A DNA stretch of 64,000 bases from Georgenia sp. EYE_87 (lineage in GTDB: Bacteria; Actinomycetota; Actinomycetes; Actinomycetales; Actinomycetaceae): positions 124,001 through 188,000 of the forward strand of contig NZ_JAHXNL010000007.1 in assembly GCF_023148685.1 (NCBI RefSeq), written 5' to 3'. Positions 26,340-34,899 of the stretch are shown here, piece after piece. The stretch's first letter is position 1, and the number at the start of each line of letters is the position of its first letter. The notes beneath the pieces are model-generated. The model worked only from the letters and a program-made list of their open reading frames with translations. It did no database searches and was not told the DNA's origin. The translations under genes and the position numbers were made by a program.

Positions 26340-26621
26340 ATGAGTGATCCGCCGATCTGCTACCCGGCCCAGGAGCCCGGCTTGTCGGTCTCCCGGATCA
26401 ACATCCTCACCGCGATCGACCTCCTGGGGGACGCGCAGGCGCAGCTGCGCACTGCGTTCCCGGCCGGGTGGACAGGTCCGGGAGCGAACGCCTGCACGAC
26501 CGCGGTCCTGGGACTTCTTCACCACGCACAGGGGATCGACCGGGCGCTACGGGCGGCGGAGCGCACGGTCGTGCGCCTGGACGCCGAGCTCGCCGCCTAC
26601 CGGGCGGGAGGGACGGGATGA
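26340..26621 (+). CDS. WXG100-like small protein
   Basis: This 93-residue protein is predicted as two helices flanking a W-T-G turn (W44-T45-G46 in FPAGWTGPGANAC), which is the hallmark of ESAT-6/WXG100 proteins secreted by type VII systems or serving as their chaperones. Length and motif position fit the family. A GGGAGGGAG ribosome site precedes ATG 26340. The stop overlaps the start of the downstream hydrolase gene (ATGA), so the two are made together. No ESX core component is encoded in the window, so secretion is inference only. Confidence 0.6.
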   Translation: MSDPPICYPAQEPGLSVSRINILTAIDLLGDAQAQLRTAFPAGWTGPGANACTTAVLGLLHHAQGIDRALRAAERTVVRLDAELAAYRAGGTG

Positions 26622-28234
26622 GCACGCCGACGAGGGAGCCGGACGTCGGGTGGACCTTCGCCGGCCTCCCCGGGCGTGCGCTGCGCGTGATGGTCACCGG
26701 CGGCCGCACGCCCATGTCCGTGGACACGGCGGAGCTCGGGGCACTGGTGGAGCGGCTCCGGGCGGCGGCGGACGTGGTGTCGGCCGCGGACGCGAGCACG
26801 GTGATCAACCCTCTCGACTACCTGCCGGGCGTCCCCTGGGCGTGGGCCGCGTTCGAGGAGATCCAGGGCATCCGGGTCCGGGCCGCCGGGCTGCAGCACC
26901 TCGTCCGGCGCGTCCAGGACCTCGCCGCCGACCTCGAGCTCCAGCGCCTCTGGTACGAGGAGGCGGAGGGGCGGGCCAGCGCCGTCTTCCGGCCGCCCGT
27001 GTGGCGCACCGTCGTCGCCCACGCCCCCAAGATGCTGCTGCCGGCCCGGGCCCGCCAGGCCGTCACCCTCGCCAGGGCCTCGGACGCCCTGCGCGTGGGC
27101 GGCCACCTGGCCGCCACCTACGACGGCCTGAACAGCTCGCCCCTGCCGGACGCGATCGTCGTGCAGCGCCACGTCGCCGCCCTCGGCGAGGAGATGCAGT
27201 ACATGGGCAAGGACATCCTTGACGGCTCGGTGGAGGTGGACGGCGAGCAGGTCGACGTGCGGGGGATGACCCCGGTGCAGCGGTCGGCCCTCGTGGCGCT
27301 GCCCTGGCTGGCGCGAGGCTCCGTGGTCGCCAACCGGGGGCGGCCGCTCACCGGCCTGGCGATCTCGATGCGGCGCGGGCCCACGACGGCGGTGGACCCG
27401 ACGACGCTCCCGGTGCCGGGCGGGCTGAGTCGTCGCGGCGTGGTCTCGCCGGTGCCGCGGGGCGGCTCCGCCGCGCGCGCACCGGGGGTGGCCAGCGCGC
27501 TCGCCACCACGATCGGCCGGAGGGTGCCGACGCCCCGCTCGGAGTCCGAGGTGCTGGGCCGCATCCCGGCGCTCGAGGAGGAGATCGGCCGCCGCGGGAC
27601 GGGCGCGGTGGAGATCCTTCGCACCACCACGGCGGAGGGCGGCCGGCACTGGACGGTCGTGATCCCGGGCACGCAGGACGCCTGCGCCGACGGTGAGAAC
27701 CCGATGGACAACGAGACGAACCTGCTCGCCGTCGCGGGCCTGCGCAGCGACATGACGATCGGTGTGGCGGCCGCGATGCACCAGGCGGGCGTCGCCCGGG
27801 GCGAGCCGGTCGCCCTTGTCGGGCACAGCCAGGGCGGGCTCGTCGCGACCCAGCTGGCCGCCGACCCCGTGCTGAGGACGGAGTTCCGGATCTCCACCGT
27901 GCTGACGGCGGGCAGCCCGGTAGGCACGATGACCATCCCGCCGGGGGTGGAGGTGCTCAGCCTCGAGCATGTCCAGGACCCTGTCGTCGGTCTCGACGGG
28001 GCGCCCAACACCGCCGCCCCCAACCACCTGACCGTCGCCGTGGGCGGAGGCGCGGAACCGACCTCGCTCGGCGAGCGGCACCGGCTGCCCACCTACCGGG
28101 ACGCCGCCGACCTGCTGCCGGACCTGGAGGACTCCTCCGTCCAGCAGTGGGTCGCGCGCAACCGCGAGGCCATGGGCGCGCCCGCGGAGGGGGTGCGGAC
28201 GGACTCGATGGTGTTCGAGATCCGGCGCCGATGA
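26618..28234 (+). CDS. Alpha/beta hydrolase with helical WXG-like N-terminal region
   Basis: This 538-residue protein has no signal peptide. Residues 33-160 are strongly helical, with W74 and W76 in a turn-like PWAWAAFEEIQG and long amphipathic helices to QRLWYEEAEG. The C-terminal 200 residues form a lipase-type alpha/beta hydrolase: an oxyanion-hole strand WTVVIPGTQD (345-354), the nucleophile elbow GHSQGG (S404), a probable acid D454 and a probable histidine H488. The order, a WXG-like helical head followed by a lipase, together with the coupled WXG100-like gene suggests a type VII-type substrate with lipase or esterase activity. A housekeeping intracellular esterase is the alternative. 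Confidence 0.7.
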   Translation: MSTPTREPDVGWTFAGLPGRALRVMVTGGRTPMSVDTAELGALVERLRAAADVVSAADASTVINPLDYLPGVPWAWAAFEEIQGIRVRAAGLQHLVRRVQDLAADLELQRLWYEEAEGRASAVFRPPVWRTVVAHAPKMLLPARARQAVTLARASDALRVGGHLAATYDGLNSSPLPDAIVVQRHVAALGEEMQYMGKDILDGSVEVDGEQVDVRGMTPVQRSALVALPWLARGSVVANRGRPLTGLAISMRRGPTTAVDPTTLPVPGGLSRRGVVSPVPRGGSAARAPGVASALATTIGRRVPTPRSESEVLGRIPALEEEIGRRGTGAVEILRTTTAEGGRHWTVVIPGTQDACADGENPMDNETNLLAVAGLRSDMTIGVAAAMHQAGVARGEPVALVGHSQGGLVATQLAADPVLRTEFRISTVLTAGSPVGTMTIPPGVEVLSLEHVQDPVVGLDGAPNTAAPNHLTVAVGGGAEPTSLGERHRLPTYRDAADLLPDLEDSSVQQWVARNREAMGAPAEGVRTDSMVFEIRRR

Positions 28235-28243
28235 GCCCCGGCC

Positions 28244-28969
28244 CTAGAGGTGGAGGACCTCGACGGCGACCGCGTGGCGCACCCCCACCAGCCGCCCGGT
28301 GGTCCCGAGCATCTCCTCGAGCATGTCCGCGGGCACCGGTGCCGAGGGGCCCAGGCCCGCCAGGTACTCCGCGTGCGCCTCCAGGGAGGCCACGCCCGCC
28401 GCGAACCCGTCAGTGACGTCGACGGCGTGCTCGGCCAGCGGGGAGCCGAACGCCAGCACCGTCCGCACGCCGCCCCACGGCTGAAGCCCACCCTCGGCCA
28501 GCTCCGGGAACACCCACCGGTTGCCGGCGTCGCGGGCCGCGTCCACGACCGCCCGGCCCACCGCCACGTGGTCGGCCTGGTTGAGCACCCCGCCGGGCCA
28601 GGTCTCGCGGAAGCCGCCGGTGACCACCGCGTCAGGCCGGAACCGGCGGATCTCCCGGGCGATCGCGCGCCGCAGGTCGAGCGAGTACTCGACGGTGCCG
28701 TCCGGGAAGCCGAGGAACCGCAGGTCCGTCACGCCGACCCGGGCGCACGCCTCGCGCTGCTCGCCCTCGCGCAGGGGCCGGGCCCGCTCAGGCGGCACGG
28801 AGTCGATCCCGGCCTCGCCGCTGGTCGCTATCGCGTACCCCACGTCGACCCCGCGGGCCGTCCAGCGGGCGACCGCCGCGGCGCCGCCGTACTCCATATC
28901 GTCCGGGTGCGCCACGACGGCCAGGACCCTGGCGAGGTCTCCGTCGTCGAAGAGGCTGAGGAAGCTCAT
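28244..28969 (-). CDS. PIG-L / LmbE family deacetylase
   Basis: This 241-residue Zn-dependent N-acetylglucosaminyl-type deacetylase has the AHPDD metal motif in VLAVVAHPDDMEYGGAAA near residues 16-33 and the second histidine ligand in LNQADHVAVGRAV. Family members include MshB and Mca of mycothiol metabolism and antibiotic tailoring enzymes. The sequence lacks features that would let me pick one, so the substrate is open. It is convergent with the hydrolase gene at a 9-bp distance. Confidence 0.88.
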   Translation of the reverse strand: MSFLSLFDDGDLARVLAVVAHPDDMEYGGAAAVARWTARGVDVGYAIATSGEAGIDSVPPERARPLREGEQREACARVGVTDLRFLGFPDGTVEYSLDLRRAIAREIRRFRPDAVVTGGFRETWPGGVLNQADHVAVGRAVVDAARDAGNRWVFPELAEGGLQPWGGVRTVLAFGSPLAEHAVDVTDGFAAGVASLEAHAEYLAGLGPSAPVPADMLEEMLGTTGRLVGVRHAVAVEVLHL

Positions 28970-29045
28970 GACGGCAGCGTGCCCGGTGAACTGGGCCGAC
29001 GCAGGCAGGCGGCGCTGCGGCGGACCCTGGCCATCGGCGGGCGCC

Positions 29046-29426
29046 TCACTTGCGCTCGCCGGGAATCACCAGGTGCAGGATCCAGCTCGCGATCGCGATG
29101 ACCAGACCGCCCAGGACGGCGGTCCAGAAGCCCTCCACCCGCAGCCCGTAGTCGGTGAAGGACGTGATCCATCCGGTCAGCATCAGCATGAGCGCGTTGA
29201 CGACCAGGAAGAACAGCCCGAGCGTGAGGATGTAGAACGGCAGCGAGAGCAGCGCGACGACGGGTCGCACGATCAGGTTCACCAGAGTGAACACCGTGGC
29301 GACGACGGCGAGCTCGAGCAGCGTCGCGCCCGTGCTCGAGGTCGGGGCGAGCGAGATGCCGTCGAGCAACCAGGCTGCGACCCAGATGGCCGCGGCGTTG
29401 ACGAGAAGCTGCACCAGGAACTTCAT
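29046..29426 (-). CDS. Phage-holin-family (DUF360-type) membrane protein
   Basis: This 126-residue protein has four hydrophobic segments. It begins MKFLVQLLVNAAAIWVAAWLL and contains the family core TLVNLIVRPVVALLSLPFYILTLGLFFLVVNALMLML. The family (four-TM phage holin superfamily IV) is widespread in chromosomes outside prophages and its physiological role is unknown. There are no phage genes around it, so the name should not be read as evidence of a prophage. Confidence 0.88.
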   Translation of the reverse strand: MKFLVQLLVNAAAIWVAAWLLDGISLAPTSSTGATLLELAVVATVFTLVNLIVRPVVALLSLPFYILTLGLFFLVVNALMLMLTGWITSFTDYGLRVEGFWTAVLGGLVIAIASWILHLVIPGERK

Positions 29427-29477
29427 GGCACCGATCCTGCCACCGACCTCCCGCCTCGACCGCGGCTTTTCCTGGCG

Positions 29478-29483
29478 TACGCT
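29478..29483 (+). promoter_or_regulatory. -10 box of leaderless lysE-type gene
   Basis: TACGCT is 8 nt before the GTG start at 29492. No ribosome site is present, so a leaderless transcript is likely. Confidence 0.4.
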
Positions 29484-29491
29484 CGGCGACC

Positions 29492-30091
29492 GTGTCTTCC
29501 GCCGTCAGCGGCCTGCTCACGGGGCTGTCGCTCATCGTGGCCATCGGCGCGCAGAACGCCTTCGTGCTGCGCCAGGGGCTGGCCCGCCGGTACCTCGGCG
29601 TGGTCGTCGCCATCTGCGCCGTCTCCGACGCGCTGCTCATTCTCGCGGGCGTCAGCGGGATCGGCGCCGTCGTGCGGGACCACCCCACGGCCCTGACCGC
29701 GCTGCGCTGGGTGGGGGCCGCCTACCTCATGGGCTACGGCGTGCTCTCACTGCTGCGGCTGCGCCGGCCGCAGGCGCTGGACGCCGCGGAGGCCCGCGCC
29801 GGGAGCCTGCGCTCCGCCGTCGTCACCACCCTCGCGCTGACGTACCTCAACCCGCACGTCTACCTCGACACGGTCCTGATGCTCGGCTCGATCGCGAACC
29901 AGCACGGGGACCCGGGCCGGTGGTGGTTCGCCGCCGGTGCCGCGGCCGGCAGCATCGTGTGGTTCACCGCCCTGGGCTACGGCGCCCGCGCGGCCTCGCC
30001 CGTGCTCGCGCGGCCGGTGACGTGGCGGATCCTGGACCTGCTCATCGGCGTCGTCATGATCGCCCTGGCAGTCCGCCTGATCCTCGGCTGA
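29492..30091 (+). CDS. LysE/ArgO family amino-acid exporter
   Basis: This 199-residue membrane protein with about six hydrophobic segments has the family signature SLIVAIGAQNAFVLRQGL at the N-terminus and the conserved ALTYLNPHVYLDTV in the middle. LysE/ArgO proteins export lysine, arginine or their analogues to avoid intracellular overload. The usual divergent LysR-type regulator (LysG/ArgP) is not adjacent. Translation starts at GTG 29492, apparently without a leader. Repeats follow the stop. Confidence 0.9.
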   Translation: MSSAVSGLLTGLSLIVAIGAQNAFVLRQGLARRYLGVVVAICAVSDALLILAGVSGIGAVVRDHPTALTALRWVGAAYLMGYGVLSLLRLRRPQALDAAEARAGSLRSAVVTTLALTYLNPHVYLDTVLMLGSIANQHGDPGRWWFAAGAAAGSIVWFTALGYGARAASPVLARPVTWRILDLLIGVVMIALAVRLILG

Positions 30092-30103
30092 AGGGTGTGC
30101 CGA

Positions 30104-30172
30104 CGGTGCGGCGGGCGGGCCCGCGCCGGCGGTGCGGCGGGCGGGCCCGCGCCGGCGGTGTGGTCGGCGGGC
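30104..30172. repeat. 26-bp tandem repeat after the exporter gene
   Basis: Two identical units, 30104-30129 and 30130-30155, begin CGGTGCGGCGGGCGGGCCCG. A degenerate third unit follows. The unit contains a GCGGGCCCGC palindrome. The array lies between the exporter and the aminotransferase. Confidence 0.9.
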
Positions 30173-30264
30173 TGCACACGCACCAGGCCGCGCGCCTCGG
30201 GCGGGCCCGCCCACCGGGCGGACGCCCTGACGGCGCACCGTCCGAGCGGGTGGATCATGGAGCC

Positions 30265-31365
30265 ATGGCCACCTTGCGCACCGCCGTCAGCCTGCGGCCC
30301 GACATCGCCTCGCTGCCCGCCTACGTCCCCGGGGAGCGGCCGTCGAGAGGCCGTCAGGTCTACAAGCTCTCCAGCAACGAGGTGCCCTTCCCGCTGCTGC
30401 CGACCGTCGCCGCGGCCCTGGCGGACGTCGGACCGGACCTCAACCGCTACCCCGACATGTACGCCACGCAGCTGGTCGAGGCGCTCGCCGACCACCACGG
30501 CATCAAGCCCGAGCGGGTGACCGTCGGCAACGGCTCGGTGGCCGTCCTCGCCCACGTGCTCACCGCGGTGTGCGAGCCGGGCGACGAGGTCGTGATGCCT
30601 TGGCGCTCCTTCGAGGCCTACCCGATCGCCGTGCAGGTGGCCGGCGCCCGGGCGGTCCAGGTGCCCGTCGACGCCGCCGGGCGGCACGACCTCGACGCCA
30701 TGGCCGCAGCCGTCACCGACCGCACCCGCGCGGTCCTGCTGTGCAGCCCGAACAACCCCACCGGGCCGGCGCTCACCCAGAGCGAGGTCCGCCGCTTCCT
30801 CGAGACCGTGCCGCCCGGCGTGCTGGTCGTCCTCGACGAGGCCTACCTGGAGTTCGTCCGCCAGGACGACCCCACGGACGGCATCGCCCTGGTCGACGAG
30901 CACAAGAACCTCGTGGTGCTGCGGACCTTCTCCAAGGCCTACGGCCTCGCCGGGCTCCGCGTCGGCTACGCCGTCGCCCGCCGCCGCCTCACCGCCGGCT
31001 TCCGCGCCACCTCCACCCCGTTCGGGGTCAACGCGATGGGGCTCGCCGGCGCCGTCGCCGCCCTCGGCTGCCAGGACCAGGTCCGTGACCGCGTCGAGCA
31101 GGTGGTCGCCGAGCGCACCCGCGTGACCGCCACGCTCGCCGAGCAGGGCTGGGACGTCCCCGACGCGCAGGGCAACTTCGTCTGGCTCGACCTGGGCAGG
31201 CGCGCCACCTCCTTCGCGGAGACCGCCAAGGCCCGCGGGGTCCTGGTCCGGGCCTTCGCCGGGGAGGGCGTGCGCGTCTCCTTCGGCGAGCGCGAGGGCA
31301 ACGACCTCTTCCTCGACGTCGCGGCCGACTGGCTGCGCGACCGTTCCGGGCTCGCGCTCTCGTAG
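30265..31365 (+). CDS. Histidinol-phosphate / aromatic amino-acid aminotransferase
   Basis: This 366-residue PLP-dependent aminotransferase of fold type I has VGNGSVAVLAHVL, LCSPNNPTGPAL, LDEAYLEFV and the PLP lysine in FSKAYGLAGLRVGYA. It resembles the HisC2/Pat subgroup of actinobacteria, which converts phenylpyruvate and other aromatic 2-oxoacids as well as, in some cases, histidinol phosphate. No his operon is nearby, which favours an aromatic aminotransferase. ATG 30265 is selected because MATLRTAVSLRPDIASLPAYVPG matches the usual N-terminus; the frame upstream is only repeat sequence. Confidence 0.88.
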   Translation: MATLRTAVSLRPDIASLPAYVPGERPSRGRQVYKLSSNEVPFPLLPTVAAALADVGPDLNRYPDMYATQLVEALADHHGIKPERVTVGNGSVAVLAHVLTAVCEPGDEVVMPWRSFEAYPIAVQVAGARAVQVPVDAAGRHDLDAMAAAVTDRTRAVLLCSPNNPTGPALTQSEVRRFLETVPPGVLVVLDEAYLEFVRQDDPTDGIALVDEHKNLVVLRTFSKAYGLAGLRVGYAVARRRLTAGFRATSTPFGVNAMGLAGAVAALGCQDQVRDRVEQVVAERTRVTATLAEQGWDVPDAQGNFVWLDLGRRATSFAETAKARGVLVRAFAGEGVRVSFGEREGNDLFLDVAADWLRDRSGLALS

Positions 31366-31374
31366 TCGGCCCGG

Positions 31375-31430
31375 AGCCCGGCCCCGGCCCAGAGCCCGGC
31401 CCAGAGCCCGGCCCCGGCCCCGGACCCGCC
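31375..31430. repeat. AGCCCGGCCCCGGCCC-type tandem repeats
   Basis: Variants of GAGCCCGGCCCCGGCCC and GAGCCCGGCCCA alternate directly after the aminotransferase stop, between convergent genes. No gene lies in this stretch. Confidence 0.75.
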
Positions 31431-31463
31431 GGCGGCAACCGGCCGGACGGGGCGGGTGTGGGC

Positions 31464-32309
31464 CTACCGGATCAGCAGCGTCACTGCCACGAGCACCGAG
31501 AAGACGGTCTCGCCGACGCCGAGCGCCAGCGGACGCACCGGGCGACCGCGCCGCGCGGCCACCAGCGGGACCGCCGCCGCCCGCGCCGCGAGGGCGCCCC
31601 AGACGAGCGCGTGCGCCGGGGTCACCAGGCCTGCGGAGGCGAGCGCCGCCGTCGCCGCGGCCCCGGCGGCATGGAACGCCACCGAGGCGACGAGGTAGGC
31701 CAGGTTGCCGCGCTCGCGGATGTTGGTCTTGACGTACAGCACGGTGCCCAGGAAGTACGCCGTCACGAGCGCCGTCACCAGCCACGTCCACGCCCACCCG
31801 CTCAGCGCGCCGTCCGGGGAGCTCCCGGGCAGCCCGACGGCGGAGCCGGGATCGCCCCACCAGCCGGGGGTCCCGGCGTCGTACGCGACGGCGGTCATCA
31901 GCCCGGCGGCGACGACGGTGACGGTGTCGTTCAGGAGCGAGCGGTCCTTCCTATGGGCCGAGCACCACATCGTCACGATGACCAGCGGCGCGTAGGGCAG
32001 CGCCCACACCGCCAGCGCCGGAGCGCCGACGAGCAGCACGAGCGCGACCGCCGCCGTCACCAGCGTGTACGTCCGGGCCGCGGGCAGGTAGCGCGGCCTG
32101 CGCCGGGAGCGCAGCCAGAGTCCGACGGCGAAGAAGGCGAGGTAGCCGGCCCACCACAGCCCCAGCAACGGAAGGTGGACGGAGGCCGGACCGGACAGGG
32201 CGATCCCCACGAGCGGCGGAATCGTGATCATGGCCCACGCGCCGTGCTGGTCGGGCACCCAGCCGGGACCCCGACGCCGGCGCCCGCGGGATGCGGCTAC
32301 GGATCTCAC
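31464..32309 (-). CDS. YwiC-like family membrane protein
   Basis: This 281-residue integral membrane protein with about eight hydrophobic segments begins with a basic cytoplasmic head and the family hallmark GWVPDQHGAWAMITIPPLVG. The loop SAHRKDRSLLNDTVT is also conserved. The YwiC-like family has no established function. It is monocistronic, divergent from the dehydrogenase operon and convergent with the aminotransferase. Confidence 0.85.
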   Translation of the reverse strand: MRSVAASRGRRRRGPGWVPDQHGAWAMITIPPLVGIALSGPASVHLPLLGLWWAGYLAFFAVGLWLRSRRRPRYLPAARTYTLVTAAVALVLLVGAPALAVWALPYAPLVIVTMWCSAHRKDRSLLNDTVTVVAAGLMTAVAYDAGTPGWWGDPGSAVGLPGSSPDGALSGWAWTWLVTALVTAYFLGTVLYVKTNIRERGNLAYLVASVAFHAAGAAATAALASAGLVTPAHALVWGALAARAAAVPLVAARRGRPVRPLALGVGETVFSVLVAVTLLIR

Positions 32310-32465
32310 TCTCCACCCCTATCAGGGCCCGTGACGGCCGGACCCGGGCGAAGGTCCCGGGAGGGGCCCGAGAACGCGCGCAGGTCGGGTGGACGACCGC
32401 CGAGATGCCCGGGACCTCGGCCGTTGACCCGCCGATACCGCGACCGGTGAGATGCGTCGCAGGCT

Positions 32466-32531
32466 GTGGAATCCTCCAGTGAACTGGCCGGTCGCCCCAA
32501 GGGTCCACAGGCATTCTTTGGAGGAATCCAC
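32466..32531. promoter_or_regulatory. Long inverted repeat upstream of the E1alpha gene
   Basis: GTGGAATCCTCCA (32466-32478) and TGGAGGAATCCAC (32519-32531) are complementary except at one position, with 40 nt between. Each half contains a GGATTCC/GGAATCC-type partial palindrome. This lies in the 390-bp gap between YwiC and E1alpha. It could form an RNA hairpin or two regulator half-sites. Confidence 0.4.
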
Positions 32532-32542
32532 GAAGCAGAACT

Positions 32543-32569
32543 TACGGTGCCGTAGCCTACGCTGGCGTA
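32543..32569. promoter_or_regulatory. Two tandem 12-bp palindromes, TACGSTGSCGTA
   Basis: TACGGTGCCGTA (32543-32554) and TACGCTGGCGTA (32558-32569) are both perfect palindromes of the same pattern, with starts 15 bp apart. The second overlaps a TAGGTT -10-like hexamer (32568-32573). They sit about 130-155 bp upstream of the first dehydrogenase gene. The shape fits TetR-family operators; the regulator is not in the vicinity. Confidence 0.6.
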
Positions 32570-32699
32570 GGTTCCGGATCGCCGCCACCCCTGGCGACCC
32601 GGCCTCCCCGCCGCGCTCGCCACGCACCAAGTGACGAGCGCGGCGGGAGCACGTGAGGTACCGTGCGGCGCACGAGGCGCCGATGCCGAGGAGGAACGC

Positions 32700-33851
32700 T
32701 TGACCGAGCCGCTCACCGCCCCGCCGGGAACTGCGTCCGATCCCACGACGATGGTCCAGCTCCTCGACGCCGAAGGTCGCCGTCACCACCACCCCGAGTA
32801 CGGTCCCTTCGCCGAAAGTCTCGATGCCGACGCGCTCCGCGCGATGTACCGGGACATGGTTCTCACGCGCGCCTTCGACACCCAGGCCACCTCCCTGCAG
32901 CGGCAGGGCGAGCTGGGCCTGTGGCCGCCGTGCCTGGGGCAGGAGGGCGCCCAGATCGGCTCCGCCTACGCCCTGGCCCCGCGGGACTTCGTCTTCCCCT
33001 CCTACCGCGAGCACGGCGTCGCCCTCGTGCGCGGCGTGGACCTGCGTGACCTGCTCCCGCTCTTCCGCGGCACGCGTCACGGAGGCTGGGACCCGCACGC
33101 CCACAACTTCCACCTGTACTCGATCGTCATCGGCTCCCACACCCTGCACGCCGTCGGCTACGCCATGGGCGCCCAGCGCGACGGCGACGTCGGGACCGGG
33201 GACCCGGAGCGTGACCGTGCCGTCGTCGCCTACTTCGGCGACGGCGCCACCTCCCAGGGCGACGTCAGCGAGGCGCTCGTCTTCGCGGCCTCCGCGAACG
33301 CACCGGTGGTCTTCTTCGTCCAGAACAACCACTGGGCGATCTCCGTCCCGACCACCACGCAGTCCCGCGTCCCCCTCGTGCGGCGCGGCTCCGGCTTCGG
33401 CGTGCCGTCGGTGCGGGTGGACGGCAACGACCCGCTGGCCTGCTACGCCGTCACGAAGGCCGCCCTCGAGCGGGCACGCTCCGGCTCCGGCCCCACGTTC
33501 GTCGAGGCGGTCACCTACCGCATGGGTGCGCACACCACCTCGGACGACCCCACGCGCTACCGCGACCGCGCCGAGGAGGACCTCTGGCGTACCAAGGACC
33601 CGATCCTGCGGATGCGCACCTACCTCGCCGCCGAGTCCCTCGCCGACGACGCGTTCCTCGCCCGGGTCGACGAGGAGGCCGACGAGCTCGCCGCGGCGGC
33701 GCGCGACCACTGCCGCACGCTGGAGGCCGGGCCGCCCGAGACGCTCTTCGACCACGTCTACGCCGCCCCCCATCCGCTGGTGGCCGAGGAACGCGCGGAG
33801 ATGACCGCCTTCGAGGCCGGATTCGCCGACGACGAGGGGGAGGCACGATGA
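32700..33851 (+). CDS. 2-oxoacid dehydrogenase E1 component, alpha subunit
   Basis: This 383-residue TPP-binding subunit of a heterotetrameric E1 has the TPP motif FGDGATSQGDVSEALVFAA followed by VVFFVQNNHWAIS. Together with E1beta it decarboxylates a 2-oxoacid and acylates the lipoyl group of E2. Because actinobacteria normally run pyruvate through the homodimeric AceE, this enzyme is more likely a branched-chain 2-oxoacid dehydrogenase, although annotation pipelines usually write pyruvate dehydrogenase. Start TTG 32700 follows GAGGAGGAA closely. ATGA overlap couples it to E1beta. Confidence 0.92.
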   Translation: MTEPLTAPPGTASDPTTMVQLLDAEGRRHHHPEYGPFAESLDADALRAMYRDMVLTRAFDTQATSLQRQGELGLWPPCLGQEGAQIGSAYALAPRDFVFPSYREHGVALVRGVDLRDLLPLFRGTRHGGWDPHAHNFHLYSIVIGSHTLHAVGYAMGAQRDGDVGTGDPERDRAVVAYFGDGATSQGDVSEALVFAASANAPVVFFVQNNHWAISVPTTTQSRVPLVRRGSGFGVPSVRVDGNDPLACYAVTKAALERARSGSGPTFVEAVTYRMGAHTTSDDPTRYRDRAEEDLWRTKDPILRMRTYLAAESLADDAFLARVDEEADELAAAARDHCRTLEAGPPETLFDHVYAAPHPLVAEERAEMTAFEAGFADDEGEAR

Positions 33852-34846
33852 CCGCGACCCCTCTGGCCCGCGCCATCAACGCCGGGCTGCGCGCCGCCAT
33901 GGAGCGCGACGACAAGGTCCTGCTCATGGGCGAGGACATCGGCCCGCTCGGCGGGGTGTTCCGGGTGACCGACGGCCTGCACAAGGACTTCGGGCCCGAC
34001 CGGGTGGTCGACACCCCGCTGGCGGAGTCCGGCATCATCGGCACCGCCATCGGGCTCGCCATGGCCGGCTACCGGCCGGTGTGCGAGATCCAGTTCGACG
34101 GCTTCATCTTCCCGGCCTTCGACCAGATCACCACCCAGCTCGCCAAGCTCACCTACCGCTCCCTGGGTGACCTGCAGATGCCCGTCGTCATCCGGGTGCC
34201 CTACGGCGGCGGTATCGGCGCCATCGAGCATCACAGCGAGTCGCCGGAGGCGCTCTTCGCCCACACCCCGGGGCTGCGCGTCGTCACGCCGGCGACCGCG
34301 TCGGACGGCTACACGATGATCCAGCAGGCGATCGCGTCGCCCGACCCGGTGCTCTTCCTCGAGCCGAAGTCGCGCTACTGGGACAAGGCCGAGGTCGACC
34401 TGGGCGCGGAGGTGGACCTGTCCGAGACGGGCGTGACCACCGGCCTGCACGCCGCGCGCACCGTCCGCCCGGGCAGGGACGTGACGGTCGTCGGCTACGG
34501 CCCGACGGTCAAGACGCTGCTCGCCGCCGCCGAGGTCGCCGCCGGGGAGGGCACCGAGGTCGAGGTCATCGACCTGCGCTCGGTCTCCCCGATCGACTTC
34601 GACGCCGTCACCGCGTCCGTCCGGCGCACCGGCCGGCTCGTCGTCGCGCACGAGGCACCCGTGTTCTTCGGCCCCGGCGCCGAGATCGCGGCCCGCATCA
34701 CCGAGCGCTGCTTCTACGAGCTGGAGGCCCCGGTGCTGCGCGTGGGCGGGTTCCACACCCCCTACCCGACGGCGAAGCACGAGGAGCACTACCTGCCCTC
34801 GCTCGACCGCGTGCTCGACGCCGTCGACCGCGCCCTCGCGTACTGA
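33848..34846 (+). CDS. 2-oxoacid dehydrogenase E1 component, beta subunit
   Basis: This 332-residue partner of the alpha subunit completes the TPP site and the dimer interface. It begins MTATPLARAINAGLRAAMERDDKVLLMGEDIG, and DGFIFPAFDQITTQLAKLTYRS is a family core. The C-terminal transketolase-C region has VVAHEAPVFFGPGAEIAARI. It overlaps E1alpha by 4 bp and is followed after 53 bp by the E2 gene. No E3 gene is present, so dihydrolipoamide dehydrogenase must come from elsewhere in the genome. Confidence 0.93.
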   Translation: MTATPLARAINAGLRAAMERDDKVLLMGEDIGPLGGVFRVTDGLHKDFGPDRVVDTPLAESGIIGTAIGLAMAGYRPVCEIQFDGFIFPAFDQITTQLAKLTYRSLGDLQMPVVIRVPYGGGIGAIEHHSESPEALFAHTPGLRVVTPATASDGYTMIQQAIASPDPVLFLEPKSRYWDKAEVDLGAEVDLSETGVTTGLHAARTVRPGRDVTVVGYGPTVKTLLAAAEVAAGEGTEVEVIDLRSVSPIDFDAVTASVRRTGRLVVAHEAPVFFGPGAEIAARITERCFYELEAPVLRVGGFHTPYPTAKHEEHYLPSLDRVLDAVDRALAY

Positions 34847-34899
34847 CCGCACCACACCCGGCCGCCCCGCGGCCCGCACCATACGAAGGAGCCGCACCC

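Noticed and set aside
29046-29426. Phage holin as sign of a prophage
   Set aside because: This holin-like family is a common chromosomal membrane protein; no other phage gene, integrase or attachment site lies around it.
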